A DNA stretch of 48,056 nucleotides from Oscillospiraceae bacterium (GCA_015066095.1 SVPC01000011.1:1-48056); one strand, 5' to 3'. Shown: positions 14,647-23,048, numbered from the stretch's first letter. Translations and numbers: made by a program. Notes: generated from the letters alone by a model not told the origin.

Positions 14647-16329
14647 ATGTTGATTAACGGCGATATTTTGCGCGATGCGTGGATTTCTGCGGCAAATAAT
14701 ATTAGCAACCATCGCAAAGCGGTAGACGATTTAAACATTTTCCCTGTGCCCGACGGTGATACAGGTACAAATATGTCTATGACTCTTTCCAATGCGGCAA
14801 GAGAACTTGAAAAATTAAGCGGCGCTACAGCCGGTAAAGTGGCTTCGGTTAACTCTTCGGCATTACTCAGAGGTGCTCGTGGCAACTCGGGTGTTATTAC
14901 ATCGCTTCTTTTCCGCGGTTTTGCTAAAGGTATCGGTAATGACGAGTTTGTTACCCCTAAAAATATTACAGATGCTTTTATTTGCGGTGTTGAAGCTGCT
15001 TACAAAGCGGTAATGAAGCCTACCGAAGGTACAATTCTCACTGTTGCGCGCGTTGCCAGTGAATATGCTAAAAAGGCTTTTAGTAATGGTCTTAACGAAC
15101 TTGAAATATTTGAAGCGGCTTTGGAAGGTGCAAAAACAGCTCTTGACGAAACACCCGAACTTTTGCCTGTGCTTAAAAAAGCAGGTGTTGTTGACGCGGG
15201 TGGACGCGGTTTTGTAATTATACTCGAAGGTATGCTTTCGGTATTTAAGGATGGCGTTATTATTCCTAATAATGCGGCCGCTGTTTCCGAGAGTGAAGAA
15301 GAAAGCGAAGATTCTTTCAATGCTGCAGGCGAGTTTGAGACCGAAATCACTTTCACCTATTGCACCGAGTTTATAGTAAACCGCAATAGCGAATGTGAAA
15401 AAGAACCTAACGAACTTCGTATGTTCCTTGAAACAATAGGCGACTGTGTTGTTGTGGTTGATGATGAAGAAATCATTAAGGTTCATGTTCATACCGACCA
15501 TCCCGGTAACGCAATTGAAAATGCGCTTACCTTTGGTCAACTTGTAAACCTTAAGATTGAAAATATGCGTGACCAGCATGAAAAGGCTAAACATGACGCG
15601 CAAAACACCAAGAAAAAACCCGCTAAGAGTGCTGACAGGAAAGAAACCTTTGTTCCTGTAGAGCCTACTAACCCTTATGGTTTTGTTTCTGTTTGTGCAG
15701 GTGAAGGTTTGGCTGAGTTGTTCCGTGATTTGGGTGTGGATACCATCGTTTCGGGCGGTCAGACAATGAACCCCAGTACCGATGATATTCTAAAGGCCAT
15801 TGAAGCTACCCCTGCCGAAACAGTTTATGTTTTACCTAACAATAAAAACATTATTATGGCGGCAGAACAAGCAATACCGATAAGCACCCGTAAGGTTATT
15901 GTTATTCATACAAGAACTATTCCGCAAGGTATTGCGGCAATGCTCAGTTTTGACCCCGATAGTGACGATAATGCAAATGCTATCGAAATGCAAAAGGCAA
16001 CCGAGCGTGTTGCTACAGGTCAGATAACATTTGCCGCACGCGATGCTGATTTTGATGGCTTTAAGATTAAACAGGGCGAATTGATGGCATTGCTCGGTGG
16101 CAAGGTTACCTTTACTGATACTGACCTTGAAAAGAGTGTTATAAAACTTCTTAATAAAATGGTTAAGAAAGATAGTGAGTTTATTACCGTAATTTACGGC
16201 GAAGACGTTACTATGAGTCAAGCAGGTAAGATAGAACGCCTTATAAAGGAAAAATTTGGCTCCAAGGCAGAAATTACCTTTATAAACGGCGGTCAACCGA
16301 TTTACTATTATATCCTTTCAGTAGAATAG
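14647..16329 (+). CDS. fakA: FakA-like fatty acid kinase ATP-binding subunit (DAK2/DegV)
   Basis: 560 residues, the normal FakA length. The N-terminal DhaL/DAK2 domain shows NIFPVPDGDTGTNM, with the Mg-chelating aspartates, and LLRGARGNSGVI. The C-terminal half contains the FakA-specific middle region (VHVHTDHPG) and the EGLAELFRDLGVDTIVSGGQTMNPS motif of the DegV-like C-domain. FakA phosphorylates exogenous fatty acids bound to FakB for phospholipid synthesis; no fakB is in this window. Starts 21 nt after Asp23 with an AAGGAGTG site; recG begins 11 nt after its stop. Confidence 0.92.
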   Translation: MLINGDILRDAWISAANNISNHRKAVDDLNIFPVPDGDTGTNMSMTLSNAARELEKLSGATAGKVASVNSSALLRGARGNSGVITSLLFRGFAKGIGNDEFVTPKNITDAFICGVEAAYKAVMKPTEGTILTVARVASEYAKKAFSNGLNELEIFEAALEGAKTALDETPELLPVLKKAGVVDAGGRGFVIILEGMLSVFKDGVIIPNNAAAVSESEEESEDSFNAAGEFETEITFTYCTEFIVNRNSECEKEPNELRMFLETIGDCVVVVDDEEIIKVHVHTDHPGNAIENALTFGQLVNLKIENMRDQHEKAKHDAQNTKKKPAKSADRKETFVPVEPTNPYGFVSVCAGEGLAELFRDLGVDTIVSGGQTMNPSTDDILKAIEATPAETVYVLPNNKNIIMAAEQAIPISTRKVIVIHTRTIPQGIAAMLSFDPDSDDNANAIEMQKATERVATGQITFAARDADFDGFKIKQGELMALLGGKVTFTDTDLEKSVIKLLNKMVKKDSEFITVIYGEDVTMSQAGKIERLIKEKFGSKAEITFINGGQPIYYYILSVE

Positions 16330-16340
16330 GAGTGCTTAAA

Positions 16341-18356
16341 ATGACAGCTAATACTGATATTCAATTTTTAAAGGGTGTCGGTGCTAAGAGGGCTGAAATT
16401 TTAAAATCCAAGGGCATCGACACAGTCGGTGCCCTTTTGCGCTTTTTTCCGCGTAAATATTTAGATTGGACTAAAATTACGCGTGTTGCAAGTGCACCTT
16501 TTTTTGAAAATGTATGTGTAAAGGCGACAATAACCACACCGATTGAAACCTTTGAAACCCAAAGGGGTATCAAAATTTATAAGTTTATGGCAGAGGATGA
16601 GAGCGGAAGATTTACAGTAAGTCTTTTTAATCAGTATTTTTTGGCTTCCAAACTAAATGTGGGGAGAGAGTACCTTTTTTACGGTAAGTTTGACGGCGGT
16701 TTCTTTAAACAGATGAATTCGCCCCTTATAAAAGAGACCAATTACGGCGGAATAGAGCCTATTTATACTGCTGGTAAATCAATAACATCTAAAACAATTG
16801 AAAAATTGGTTAAAAACGCTTTGTCTATGGTGCAAATGCCCGATGTATTACCCGAAAATATACGAAAGCAAAATAATCTTTGCGATATAAATTATGCACT
16901 CCAGAATATACATTTTCCAAAGACTAAAGAATCTTTTGAAAGGGCAAAACGACGTCTTGTGTTTGAAGAACTGTTTTGTTTGCAAGTGGCGCTTAATGTT
17001 ATAAAACTTAAAACCCATAAGCAAAGTGGTTGTGTTATCAAGAATAATACTTTTGAAAGTTTTCTTGGATGTTTGCCGTTTACATTAACTAATGCGCAAA
17101 AACGCGTGGTAGGTGAGTGTATTGCTGATATGCAGTCAGGCCGTCCTATGTCACGACTTATACAGGGGGACGTCGGTAGCGGTAAAACTGTTGTTGCGGC
17201 GGCACTTTGTTTTGTATCGGCTCAAAACGGTTATCAATCTGCCTTGATGGCACCTACTGAAATTTTGGCAGAACAGCACTATAAAACCCTTTTGGGTATT
17301 ATGGAAAATACGGGTATAAAGTGCGGTTTGCTTACGGGCTCACTTACAAAAACTAAAAAACTTGAAATAAAAGCCAAACTTAAAAACGGTGAGATTGATG
17401 TCATAATAGGCACACATGCGCTTATTGTAAATGATGTAGAGTTTGATAATTTGGGGTTGGTTATTACCGACGAACAACATCGTTTTGGTGCTTCTCAACG
17501 CGACAAACTTGAAAATAAGGGTGTAAATCCGCATAAGTTGGTAATGTCGGCTACACCAATACCCCAAACCCTTTCGTATATACTTTATGGCGACCTTGAT
17601 ATAAGTATTATGGATGAATATCCAAAAGGCAGGCAAAAAATAGATACTTACAGTGTAGATTCCTCATACCGCCAAAGAATTTACAAATACATAAAGAAGT
17701 TTCTCACCGACGGCAGACAGGGTTATATTGTTTGTCCATTAGTGGAAGAAAACGAGGAGTTAGAAATTACCTCTGCAAACGAATATTACGAAAAATTGAA
17801 AAACGGTGAGTTTCGGGACTATTCTTTGGGATTGTTGCACGGTAAAATGTCGGCCCGTGAAAAAGAACAGGTTATGACCGACTTTGCAAACGGTAAAATT
17901 CAGTTGCTCATAGCCACAACGGTTATTGAGGTTGGTATTGATGTTCCCAATGCGGTTATAATGCTAATTGAGAATGCCGAGCGGTTTGGACTTTCACAGT
18001 TACATCAGTTGCGCGGAAGAATAGGCAGGGGACAGTATAAATCAGATTGTATATTGATTTCGGACAGTAATTCCCCCGATACGGCACAAAGGTTAGATGT
18101 GATTAAAAATAGTAGTGACGGTTTTAAAATTGCAGATTACGATTTGGCGCTTCGGGGCCCTGGTGATTTTCTCGGCAATCGTCAACACGGTATACCCCAA
18201 ATGCGTATAGCCGATATTTTTGCAGATAAACAGGTACTGCTTGATACCGGTGCACAAGCAAAACAACTTTTGCTTTCGGACCCTACTTTGAAGCAACCTC
18301 AAAACGAGGCTTTACGCGCGGAGGTTAAAGACTTGTATTTAAAACTAAATAAGTAG
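16341..18356 (+). CDS. recG: ATP-dependent DNA helicase RecG
   Basis: 671 residues, full length. The N-terminal wedge/OB domain (GVGAKRAEILKSKGIDTVGALLRFFPRKYLDW) is followed by helicase motifs: Walker A GDVGSGKT, DEQH box (TDEQHRFG), SATPIPQTL, the C-terminal helicase block TTVIEVGIDVPNA and QLRGRIGRG, and the RecG tail LRGPGDFLGNRQHG. It remodels stalled forks and Holliday junctions. ATG 16341 is 8 nt after AGGAG; the in-frame GTG 16332 lies within that site. Last gene of the Asp23-fakA-recG unit; no terminator is obvious behind it. Confidence 0.96.
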   Translation: MTANTDIQFLKGVGAKRAEILKSKGIDTVGALLRFFPRKYLDWTKITRVASAPFFENVCVKATITTPIETFETQRGIKIYKFMAEDESGRFTVSLFNQYFLASKLNVGREYLFYGKFDGGFFKQMNSPLIKETNYGGIEPIYTAGKSITSKTIEKLVKNALSMVQMPDVLPENIRKQNNLCDINYALQNIHFPKTKESFERAKRRLVFEELFCLQVALNVIKLKTHKQSGCVIKNNTFESFLGCLPFTLTNAQKRVVGECIADMQSGRPMSRLIQGDVGSGKTVVAAALCFVSAQNGYQSALMAPTEILAEQHYKTLLGIMENTGIKCGLLTGSLTKTKKLEIKAKLKNGEIDVIIGTHALIVNDVEFDNLGLVITDEQHRFGASQRDKLENKGVNPHKLVMSATPIPQTLSYILYGDLDISIMDEYPKGRQKIDTYSVDSSYRQRIYKYIKKFLTDGRQGYIVCPLVEENEELEITSANEYYEKLKNGEFRDYSLGLLHGKMSAREKEQVMTDFANGKIQLLIATTVIEVGIDVPNAVIMLIENAERFGLSQLHQLRGRIGRGQYKSDCILISDSNSPDTAQRLDVIKNSSDGFKIADYDLALRGPGDFLGNRQHGIPQMRIADIFADKQVLLDTGAQAKQLLLSDPTLKQPQNEALRAEVKDLYLKLNK

Positions 18357-18465
18357 GAAATCAAAAGCAGATATACCGAGTGGATTTTTCTAGTATAATA
18401 AAGTGAGAGTTCTCTATTGATTCTATAACTCTTGGTTTAATTTGGATAACAAAGGGTGATAAATA

Positions 18466-19182
18466 GTGAAAAAAACTCTTTTTAAAAGGAAAGGTTTTTA
18501 TATTACAGTATCATTATTTTTAATATTTTTTGTATTGGCGGGATTACTGCTTGACTATTTTAATCTTTTACCCAAACTACACTATAAAGCAGAAGATTTT
18601 GGTATAGAAATTGTTAAAAGTCAGAGCGATTTTGACGGTGACGGCACAGATGATTATACCGATATATTGCTTGGCGCCCGTAAAGATGCCAAAAATCATC
18701 CCAATTATGACGGTAAGTATATAGATGGCGGTTACCCACCTGATGATATAGGTGTTTGTTCTGATGTAGTGTGGCGCGCTTTTAAAAATGCAGGATACAG
18801 TCTTAAAGATATGGTCGATAAAGATATCGCAGATAATATAAATGATTATCCGCGTGTGGAAAAAGCTGACCCTAATATTGATTTTAGACGGGTTAAAAAT
18901 TTGCGTGTGTTTTTCGATAAATATGCCATAAAACTTACCAACGATACCAAAAAAATCGAAGAATGGCAACCTGGCGATATTGTGATTTTCGATAACAATA
19001 AACATATCGGCATAGTGTCGGATAAACGTAATAAAGACGGTCAGGTTTATATTATTCATAACGGCGGTCAGCCAAACCGAGACGAAGATTATTTCAAGCG
19101 TACTAATGCTACGGTTGTGGCACACTACCGCTTTGATGCTACTAAGATAGATTCTGAGATTTTAAAACCATGGAAAGAATAA
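18466..19182 (+). CDS. DUF1287 family exported protein (NlpC/P60-like fold)
   Basis: 238 residues. An N-terminal membrane helix (about 12-32) anchors or exports it. A loop DFDGDGTDDYTD resembles an EF-hand/dockerin calcium site. The DUF1287 core follows: YIDGGYPPDDIGVCSDVVWRAF (candidate catalytic Cys), ADPNIDFRRVKNLRVFF, WQPGDIVIF, NKHIGIVSD (candidate His) and IIHNGG. This Cys-His layout suggests a papain-like amidase acting on the cell wall, an inference from the related fold. GTG 18466 is the start, with AAAGGGTGA at 18451. Monocistronic, ended by a terminator shared with the opposing gene. Confidence 0.85.
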   Translation: MKKTLFKRKGFYITVSLFLIFFVLAGLLLDYFNLLPKLHYKAEDFGIEIVKSQSDFDGDGTDDYTDILLGARKDAKNHPNYDGKYIDGGYPPDDIGVCSDVVWRAFKNAGYSLKDMVDKDIADNINDYPRVEKADPNIDFRRVKNLRVFFDKYAIKLTNDTKKIEEWQPGDIVIFDNNKHIGIVSDKRNKDGQVYIIHNGGQPNRDEDYFKRTNATVVAHYRFDATKIDSEILKPWKE

Positions 19183-19211
19183 AAAATGAGCCATTTAATG
19201 GCTCATTTTTA
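19182..19211. terminator. bidirectional terminator between convergent genes
   Basis: AAAAATGAGCCATT pairs with AATGGCTCATTTTT around a short loop. It starts at the last base of the DUF1287 stop codon and includes the stop codon of the opposing hydrolase, so it ends both transcripts. Confidence 0.9.
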
Positions 19212-20183
19212 GTTTTGCGAAAAAATATTTTCACTTGTTATATGTGGGTAAAATATAAGTGATTTTTCTTCAATAGGCTCGTTTTTAAGGCTTACGGCAC
19301 TTATTTGGCGGTTTTGGTAGGTTGTATAATAATAAATACATTTATCGGCATTTATACAACTGGTGTAAAGTGTTTTTTCATATTTGTTTTTATCCGTTTT
19401 GGTTAGACCGTCTATTTGGCTTACGGTTTCTAATATGTGAAAAAACTGTGATATGCCACCATTTTCATTATCTTCCGTTATAGAGTTAAGTTTGCCAAAT
19501 GAAGCCCTTACAAAGCGCGATTTTGAAGAATTATCTCCAGGTAGTCCCAAAGCCCCCATACCAAGACTGTACGGTTTTAAATTAAGCATTTTGGAAAAGC
19601 GATTTTCGGGTGGGTTAGCGGTCAGATGCATATAGTCATTAAGTCCCATAATTTGCTCTGGGAATGGCGGGTTATTGGTCAGTACCCCTACTGGGTTTTC
19701 GTAGATTTTAAGCCCATATTTTACCGATTCTAAGGTCACACAATTGTTTTTGTCGGCAATTATCCAATGCAGTTCTGAGGGCGGTAAACTGTTTGAAAAA
19801 GCACGGTCGGTAAGGTTTATTTTTTTAAGTTTAATTACGGCTTCTTTTACTGTTGCGCACTGCCCTAAAATCCAAGGTATTAGTTCGTATGATGCAATAT
19901 TTTCTTTAAGCGGTGTAGTGGCAAGATATACGGCATTACCCACAAAGTTAAGACCCGCCATACAAAGTCCTGCTTCGTTTGACGCGTCAAAATATAGTGG
20001 ATAATCATTCTTAATAATACCCGTTCCTATAATGGCATAATGCTTTTGCATAATACCCATATCGTAAAAATTAAAGGCGTAGTTGCGCGGTGTTATAACC
20101 ACACCTTGTGAGAAAGATTTTGTATAGTCTAATGTTCTTCCAAAATGAAAATCATCAGACTTATAAGTAATTGCAGTACACAA
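19209..20183 (-). CDS. choloylglycine hydrolase family (bile salt hydrolase / penicillin V acylase)
   Basis: 324 residues, an N-terminal-nucleophile amidase. The likely start is TTG 20183, because it puts Cys directly after the initiator (M-CTAITYKS), as required for the Cys2 nucleophile; the longer GTG 20192 start would bury it. Matching active-site segments are FGRTLDY (Arg16, Asp19), MAGLNF (substrate-pocket Asn), GVLTNNPPF (Asn) and SKSRFVRASF (Arg). IIKNDYPLYFDASNEAGL and GALGLPGDNSS are characteristic of bile salt hydrolases. It would deconjugate bile salts in the gut; penicillin V acylase activity cannot be excluded. No signal peptide. The SD (GGGGTGA) and start lie inside a terminator-like hairpin. 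Confidence 0.9.
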   Translation of the reverse strand: MCTAITYKSDDFHFGRTLDYTKSFSQGVVITPRNYAFNFYDMGIMQKHYAIIGTGIIKNDYPLYFDASNEAGLCMAGLNFVGNAVYLATTPLKENIASYELIPWILGQCATVKEAVIKLKKINLTDRAFSNSLPPSELHWIIADKNNCVTLESVKYGLKIYENPVGVLTNNPPFPEQIMGLNDYMHLTANPPENRFSKMLNLKPYSLGMGALGLPGDNSSKSRFVRASFGKLNSITEDNENGGISQFFHILETVSQIDGLTKTDKNKYEKTLYTSCINADKCIYYYTTYQNRQISAVSLKNEPIEEKSLIFYPHITSENIFSQN

Positions 20184-20217
20184 AAAAATCACCCCATATA
20201 TTTTGGGGTGATTTTTT
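20182..20217 (-). terminator. hairpin overlapping the hydrolase SD and start codon
   Basis: A perfect 12-bp stem (20184-20195 with 20205-20216, GGGGTGATTTTT and its complement) and a 9-nt loop are followed on the minus strand by a T run. It is an intrinsic terminator for the genes upstream on the minus strand. The 3' arm of the same hairpin is the hydrolase SD and its T run contains the first bases of the TTG start. Confidence 0.8.
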
Positions 20218-20221
20218 GAAT

Positions 20222-20362
20222 TTATACTTTTTTCTTTTTCGGCTCTTTATCGCCAAGCAGATTAAAGGTGGCGCCGCTCGTGAGCATACCTGTAAGTATA
20301 AAACAAGATGCAAGGCATAAAACCGCAGAAATAATTGTCAGTATATTGGGCTTCTTTTTAAT
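20222..20362 (-). CDS. possible small membrane protein with no clear start codon
   Basis: A reading frame ending at 20222 encodes about 47 plausible residues: a Lys-rich start (ILIKKKPN), one hydrophobic helix (ILTIISAVLCLASCFILTG) and a Lys-rich tail (KEPKKKKV). No ATG, GTG or TTG with a ribosome site precedes it after the terminator hairpin at 20376-20412; the nearest options are ATT or ATA codons. Extending the frame upstream runs through the hairpin and out of frame over the Cys-rich gene, which is unlikely. The 5' bound given is approximate. It may be a degraded gene. Confidence 0.3.
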   Translation of the reverse strand: MKKKPNILTIISAVLCLASCFILTGMLTSGATFNLLGDKEPKKKKV

Positions 20363-20375
20363 AAGAATAAAACCA

Positions 20376-20412
20376 AAGCACGGCACACTTTCAATTGAAG
20401 TGTGCCGTGCTT
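20376..20412 (-). terminator. intrinsic terminator at the end of the feo operon
   Basis: A perfect 15-bp stem (20376-20390 with 20398-20412, AAGCACGGCACACTT and complement) with a 7-nt loop sits just after the stop of the Cys-rich peptide gene on the minus strand. The following minus-strand bases TTTGGTTTTATT form a modest T tail. Confidence 0.8.
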
Positions 20413-20414
20413 CT

Positions 20415-20567
20415 CTATTTCTTAGTATTATTGCAACAGTTGTTACTGCATTGTTTGCAATATGGGCATCCAATACATTTTTTACCATATTTTTTAGAAC
20501 GAACAATAAAGCAAATGATTCCTGTTATAATAGCCAGTAAAATTAAAACAATGATTATATTTTCCAT
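20415..20567 (-). CDS. FeoB-associated Cys-rich membrane protein
   Basis: A 50-residue protein. One hydrophobic helix (IIIVLILLAIITGIICFIV) is followed by a basic stretch and a Cys cluster: KKCIGCPYCKQCSNNCC, with seven cysteines in all including one in the helix. This is the layout of the small proteins that follow feoB in many Clostridia, thought to help Fe(II) transport. Its ATG lies 2 nt after the FeoB stop with no clear SD of its own, so it is probably translated by coupling to FeoB. A terminator follows at once. Confidence 0.9.
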   Translation of the reverse strand: MENIIIVLILLAIITGIICFIVRSKKYGKKCIGCPYCKQCSNNCCNNTKK

Positions 20568-20569
20568 AG

Positions 20570-22591
20570 CTAGTTACCAGGTTTCGATATTTTTGATTTT
20601 TTATTGGTATTTAAAATTATAGATATTACAACGGCAATAATAATAATTACAGCAATTAAACCGCTAATAGCAGCTGAAACATTAAGTGGTTCGCCAACGA
20701 TTATTGTGCCGATAGTATAAACAAGATATGCTATAGTATATCCTACTGCAAGTTGGAGACCAATACCGCCCCAAAGCCATTTTGCACTCTTCATTTCGGC
20801 GTTCATAGCGCCGATAGCGGCAAAGCAAGGGGGAGTGTAAAGATTGAACATAAGGTATGCAAGAGCGGCAACTTTTGTAATTGCCATAATGCCTGCAACT
20901 TCTGTACCTGCACCTTCCATAAGGGCTAGTTCTTCAGTATCAATCAAATTTTCAAGACCCACAAAGCAAACAGCAAGAGTACCAACGACGTTTTCTTTTG
21001 CGATAAAGCCTGTAATAGCGGCGGCGGCTAACTGCCAGGAAAGAACGCCCACAATTGGAACGAGTAAATAAGCAAATGGGGAAGCAATGGAAGCGAGTAT
21101 TGATTCGTTTGCACTTTCTGCAACGCTAAAAGACCAAGTGAATGTTTGCATCAATTGTACTGTCATATTGCAAATAAGGATGATGGTTGCGGCTTTTACA
21201 ATGTAAGCCCAACCGCGACTGCACATAGACTTGAAAGCACCCCAGAAAGACGGAACCTTATATTCGGGAAGTTCTATTATAAAGAATGATTTTCTTGCTT
21301 TATAGCCTGTGATAAGATTTATAAGTAAAGCACCAAGGAAGATAAGGGCTATACCTGCAAAATACATAAGCGCACTAACCCACCAAGCATTTTCGAAAAA
21401 TGCACCTGCAAACAGGGAAATAACAGGAATTTTAGCACCACAGGGCATAAACGGGGCGAGCATTGCGGTTGCTCTGCGTTCACGCTCGTTGCGGATAGTA
21501 CGACTTGCCATAATACCCGGAACAGCACAACCAACAGTAATAACGAAAGGAATAACAGACTTGCCTGAAAGACCGACTCTTTTGAAAATCGGGTCAAGAA
21601 CAACTGCCGCACGCGACATATATCCGCAGTCTTCCAAAAGTGCTATTAGGAAGTACATAACCATAACTAGTGGTAAGAAACCAACCACAGCGACTACACC
21701 ACCAATTATACCATCAACCAGTATTGCTGAAAGAAGTGGATTTGCGTTTTTAAAAAGAACGCCTACAAATTCTTGAAAGGTTTCGAGAAGCGGTACAAGA
21801 CCGGGAATAAATTTACCACCCACTTCAACACCTTCGGCAATCCATGTGCCTAAAGTACTTTGCGATATGTAAAACACAAGGAACATAACAACAGCAAAAA
21901 TTGGAAGCCCTAGCCATTTATTTGTGAGAATATTATCAATTTTATCGCCTGTATTTCTATCTTTTGTCAAAATTTTACGGGTTTCAACTGTTTCGACAAT
22001 TGTATTTACGAACTCAAAACGCTTACGGTCAGCGATTTCAACCTGTGCTTTATCGGTTAGGTCAATATCTTCTTGTATGTAAGGTGCAGTTTGCTTTTTA
22101 TCTGCTTGTGCAACTGCTTTTTCAACCAAGGTTTTTAATCCGTCGGCTGAAGTGGAAACAGTTTTTACAACAGGACAACCGAGTTTTTTTGATAAGGCAT
22201 CAGCATCAATTTTATTACCTTTCTTTTTGCCGATATCGCTCTTATTAAGGGCTACAACAACAGGTATACCGAGTTCTAACAGTTGAGTTGTAAAGAAAAG
22301 ACTGCGGCTTAAATTATCCGCATCTACGATATTGATAATAACATCGGGATTTTCGTTCTTCACATAAGAACTTGTTATGCTTTCTTCACTGGTGAAAGGG
22401 GACATTGAATAAGCACCTGGAAGGTCAACTGCGGTAATCTGTTCACCGCTTAAATATGCCTTTTTAAGAGGGTGCTCTTTTTTGTCTACTGTAACACCGG
22501 CCCAGTTACCAACCTTTTCATTACGACCGGTCAGAGCGTTGTACATTGTGGTTTTACCTGAGTTCGGGTTGCCTGTCAAAGCAATTCGCAT
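20570..22591 (-). CDS. feoB: ferrous iron transport protein FeoB
   Basis: 673 residues. The N-terminal G domain has G1 GNPNSGKT (residues 7-14), G3 DLPGAYS and G4 NKSD. The membrane part carries two Gate/Nucleoside-recognition repeats with GCAVPGIMASRT and PCGAKIPVI, and the FeoB C-terminal block CGYMSRAAVVLDPIFKRVGLSGKS. It imports Fe(II) across the membrane. Start 22591 is preferred to 22618 because GGAGGAAACATA leads straight into the ATG. It has its own operator (22651-22666) behind a terminator that separates it from feoA, so the two can be transcribed separately. Confidence 0.96.
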   Translation of the reverse strand: MRIALTGNPNSGKTTMYNALTGRNEKVGNWAGVTVDKKEHPLKKAYLSGEQITAVDLPGAYSMSPFTSEESITSSYVKNENPDVIINIVDADNLSRSLFFTTQLLELGIPVVVALNKSDIGKKKGNKIDADALSKKLGCPVVKTVSTSADGLKTLVEKAVAQADKKQTAPYIQEDIDLTDKAQVEIADRKRFEFVNTIVETVETRKILTKDRNTGDKIDNILTNKWLGLPIFAVVMFLVFYISQSTLGTWIAEGVEVGGKFIPGLVPLLETFQEFVGVLFKNANPLLSAILVDGIIGGVVAVVGFLPLVMVMYFLIALLEDCGYMSRAAVVLDPIFKRVGLSGKSVIPFVITVGCAVPGIMASRTIRNERERRATAMLAPFMPCGAKIPVISLFAGAFFENAWWVSALMYFAGIALIFLGALLINLITGYKARKSFFIIELPEYKVPSFWGAFKSMCSRGWAYIVKAATIILICNMTVQLMQTFTWSFSVAESANESILASIASPFAYLLVPIVGVLSWQLAAAAITGFIAKENVVGTLAVCFVGLENLIDTEELALMEGAGTEVAGIMAITKVAALAYLMFNLYTPPCFAAIGAMNAEMKSAKWLWGGIGLQLAVGYTIAYLVYTIGTIIVGEPLNVSAAISGLIAVIIIIAVVISIILNTNKKSKISKPGN

Positions 22592-22650
22592 TATGTTTCC
22601 TCCTGAATTTGACTTCATATTTGCCCATACGGATAAGTTATTAAATATTG

Positions 22651-22666
22651 GTTAGCGTTGGCTAAC
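22651..22666 (-). promoter_or_regulatory. DtxR-type iron operator before feoB
   Basis: GTTAGCGTTGGCTAAC, a perfect 6-bp inverted repeat around 4 bp. The same arms recur before feoA and, with one change, before the DtxR-type regulator gene. The position 60 bp before the FeoB start, downstream of a terminator, suggests a separately repressed feoB promoter. Confidence 0.8.
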
Positions 22667-22675
22667 TGATGGTTT

Positions 22676-22701
22676 AAAAAAATAAGCCGTGGCTTATTTT
22701 T
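22676..22701 (-). terminator. terminator between feoA and feoB
   Basis: AAAATAAGCC (22679-22688) pairs with GGCTTATTTT (22691-22700) over a 2-nt loop, with T's following on the minus strand. It starts a few bases after the feoA stop. Confidence 0.75.
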
Positions 22702-22705
22702 AAAA

Positions 22706-22918
22706 TTAAACGATAATGGCTTCGGCCAATTGTTTATCAATATTATAGCGAGCATCTTTAATAGAAACGGTACAACCGCTCTTACGGTGTGCTATAACGG
22801 CAATAGTTTCTCCACTGTAGCAACCGAGTGAAAATAAAAAAGCGTTTAGTTCTTCATCATTAGTCTTGATTTCGCGTATGATATATTCAGTTCCTTCTTG
22901 TGCTTCTCTTAAATTCAT
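22706..22918 (-). CDS. feoA: ferrous iron transport accessory protein FeoA
   Basis: 70 residues, a single SH3-like FeoA domain: NLREAQEGTEYIIREI, LFSLGCYSGETIAVI (the conserved LG-x-x-x-G-x-x-I/V segment) and a final DARYNIDKQLAEAIIV. FeoA-type proteins support FeoB function. The start at 22918 has CGGAGTATGTT upstream; the longer start at 22939 lies before that site. An ideal sigma-A promoter with an overlapping iron operator drives it. Confidence 0.9.
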   Translation of the reverse strand: MNLREAQEGTEYIIREIKTNDEELNAFLFSLGCYSGETIAVIAHRKSGCTVSIKDARYNIDKQLAEAIIV

Positions 22919-22949
22919 AACATACTCCGATTGAAACAAAATTAAACTA

Positions 22950-22965
22950 GTTAGCGACGGCTAAC
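22950..22965 (-). promoter_or_regulatory. DtxR-type iron operator before feoA
   Basis: GTTAGCGACGGCTAAC, a perfect 6-bp inverted repeat around 4 bp, lies 8 bp downstream of the feoA -10 box, at the expected transcription start. Binding there would block initiation. Confidence 0.85.
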
Positions 22966-22973
22966 TGTGTAGT

Positions 22974-23002
22974 ATTATACATTATACCGCTCCAAATGTC
23001 AA
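22974..23002 (-). promoter_or_regulatory. feoA: consensus sigma-A promoter for feoA
   Basis: On the minus strand TTGACA (22997-23002) and TATAAT (22974-22979) match the consensus exactly with a 17-bp spacer. A strong promoter of this kind next to an operator is typical of a repressed iron-uptake operon. Confidence 0.88.
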
Positions 23003-23048
23003 TGGTCTTTTTGCTAAATTTTACATTATTGTAAACAATTACAATATG

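Noticed and set aside
14863-15603. Long minus-strand open frames inside fakA, and similar ones in feoB, recG and the topoisomerase genes
   Set aside because: They are shadows of well-identified genes, with Cys/Phe/Asn-rich translations and no ribosome sites.
20415-20506. N-terminal part of the 94-codon minus-strand frame ending at 20222
   Set aside because: It lies in another frame over the Cys-rich FeoB partner and through the terminator hairpin; only the portion after the hairpin looks protein-like.
22592-22618. Longer FeoB start giving MKSNSGGNI
   Set aside because: The extra codons cover the GGAGG ribosome site for the ATG at 22591, and the shorter product matches the normal FeoB start MRIALTGNPNSGK.
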